A program made the translations under genes and the position numbers. DNA of 6,885 bases from an uncultured Oscillospiraceae bacterium (GTDB taxonomy: Bacteria; Bacillota; Clostridia; Oscillospirales; Acutalibacteraceae): positions 1-6,885 of the forward strand of contig UQQT01000067.1 of the NCBI GenBank assembly GCA_900543395.1, in the 5' to 3' direction. Within the stretch, counting starts at the first letter, position 1. The number at the start of each line of letters is the position of its first letter. Below the pieces are notes generated by a model. The model worked only from the letters and a program-made list of their open reading frames with translations. It was not told the DNA's origin and searched no databases. This document shows positions 6,288 through 6,885 of the stretch, one piece after another.

Positions 6288-6706
6288 ATATAGACAGCAT
6301 AAAAAACGGATTTGTAATAGATCACATTCCGGCGGGCAAGGCAATGGAGATATACAAGCTTCTCTCGCTCGACAAGCTCTCATGCCCCGTTGCGATGATA
6401 ATGAACGCGGTCAGCCGTCGTATGGGCAGAAAAGATATGATAAAAATTGACGCGGATATAAAAATTGATATGGATGCTATCGGATATGTTACACCCGGCG
6501 CAACGGTAAATGTGATAAAAAACAGCGAAAGAGTCGACAAAAGAACGCTTAGCCTGCCCGATACGCTGACGAACGTTATTTTCTGCAAAAATCCGCGCTG
6601 TATATCCTCGTGCGAGCAGCAGTTGCCCGCTGTATTCAAACTGACCGACCGCGAAAACAAGGTTTACCGCTGTTATTACTGCGATGCAAAGCATACGGAT
6701 TATTAA
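6284..6706 (+). CDS. pyrI: Aspartate carbamoyltransferase, regulatory chain
   Basis: Non-catalytic chain that binds PyrB trimers into the allosteric dodecamer and carries the effector site, where CTP and UTP inhibit and ATP activates in well-studied enzymes. In the 140-residue protein, VIDHIPAGKA (11-20) aligns with the nucleotide site of E. coli PyrI (Asp13 and His14 for Asp19 and His20). GRKDMIKI (48-55) and Lys86 align with its further nucleotide-contact lysines. The C-terminal zinc domain has Cys101-x4-Cys106 and Cys130-x2-Cys133, all four ligands present. An extra Cys110 follows the first pair. The protein ends seven residues after the last zinc cysteine and is about 13 residues shorter than the E. 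coli chain. GGAGG (6272-6276) is seven bases before the ATG inside pyrB. It is the last gene of the operon. Confidence 0.95.
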   Translation: MNIDSIKNGFVIDHIPAGKAMEIYKLLSLDKLSCPVAMIMNAVSRRMGRKDMIKIDADIKIDMDAIGYVTPGATVNVIKNSERVDKRTLSLPDTLTNVIFCKNPRCISSCEQQLPAVFKLTDRENKVYRCYYCDAKHTDY

Positions 6707-6772
6707 TTTTCAAAACGCAGTTATATATAAACAGAATTCAATTTTATATTGTATTTTTTATACCCTTTCCCC

Positions 6773-6801
6773 TTGACAACACGGCTTTCGTACTGTATAA
6801 T
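6773..6801 (+). promoter_or_regulatory. Promoter of tRNA-Leu
   Basis: TTGACA (6773-6778) and TATAAT (6796-6801) are both perfect consensus boxes with a 17-base spacer. Transcription should start near 6808, only about six bases before the tRNA. The strength fits a stable-RNA gene and shows that the tRNA need not depend on the pyr promoter. Confidence 0.85.
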
Positions 6802-6813
6802 GTCATACAGCGT

Positions 6814-6885
6814 GCCGGTGTGGCGGAATAGGCAGACGCAAGGGACTTAAAATCCCTCGGTGGCAACACCGTACCGGTTCAAGTC
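6814..6885 (+). tRNA. tRNA-Leu (anticodon UAA), cut by the window end
   Basis: Reads leucine UUA codons. The acceptor 5' strand is GCCGGTG (6814-6820), followed by T at position 8 and a D arm with AGGCAGA. The anticodon stem AGGGA/TCCCT (6841-6845 with 6853-6857) encloses the loop CTTAAAA, with anticodon TAA at 6848-6850. The long class II variable arm CGGTG-GCAA-CACCG (6858-6871) is typical of Leu tRNAs. The T arm begins with ACCGG (6873-6877) and loop TTCAAGT (6878-6884). The 3' T strand, acceptor 3' strand and CCA lie beyond the window. Confidence 0.95.

Noticed and set aside
1171..6706. Long antisense and alternate-frame reading frames within the pyr genes
   Set aside because: All lie opposite or across genes with clear family motifs. 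None has a recognisable domain, so they are shadows of codon bias.
6739..6760. CAAT/ATTG hairpin plus T-rich run as the operon terminator
   Set aside because: The stem is only 4 AT-rich pairs and too weak to call.
1..6885. CRISPR array, insertion sequence, inverted-repeat ends or phage genes
   Set aside because: No regularly spaced repeats, transposase or integrase motifs, or terminal repeats were seen on either strand. The 3' half of the tRNA, a common integration site, is outside the window.

Overview
The window carries an almost complete de novo pyrimidine (UMP) biosynthesis operon from a low-to-mid G+C Gram-positive bacterium. Four things point to Clostridia, possibly an Oscillospirales/Ruminococcus-like lineage: strong AGGAGG-type ribosome binding sites, tightly overlapping genes, a class 1B (PyrK-dependent) dihydroorotate dehydrogenase, and a PyrI regulatory chain next to PyrB. 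The lineage is inferred from family types and style, not from a database match.

Layout. Positions 1-99 hold no gene that I can support. A patatin-like lipid acyl hydrolase lies on the minus strand (948 down to 100). The divergent spacer (949-1170) contains a weak promoter for the patatin gene and a good sigma-A type promoter for the pyr genes. It also holds a roughly 110-nt pyr leader with a hairpin closely resembling a PyrR binding loop, followed by a short U-tailed hairpin that may be an attenuator. Seven pyr genes then run on the plus strand in the order pyrC, pyrK, pyrD, pyrF, pyrE, pyrB, pyrI (1171-6706). Overlaps are 4, 13, 8, 4 and 4 nt; the only gap, 13 nt, lies between pyrF and pyrE. 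A consensus promoter and the first 72 bases of a tRNA-Leu(UAA) gene end the window, which cuts the tRNA in its T arm.

How the genes work together. PyrB, with the allosteric chain PyrI, joins carbamoyl phosphate and aspartate. PyrC closes the ring to dihydroorotate. The PyrD/PyrK complex oxidises this to orotate, passing electrons to NAD+ through FMN, 2Fe-2S and FAD. PyrE adds ribose phosphate from PRPP, and PyrF decarboxylates OMP to UMP. Carbamoyl phosphate synthetase (carAB) and pyrR are not in the window and must be elsewhere if the pathway and the proposed control are complete.

The enzymes are ordinary and their catalytic motifs are intact. I found no evidence of a new biological system. 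The most interesting part is the pyr leader: the candidate PyrR loop departs from the remembered consensus by paired, compensating changes, and its attenuator hairpin is unusually short.
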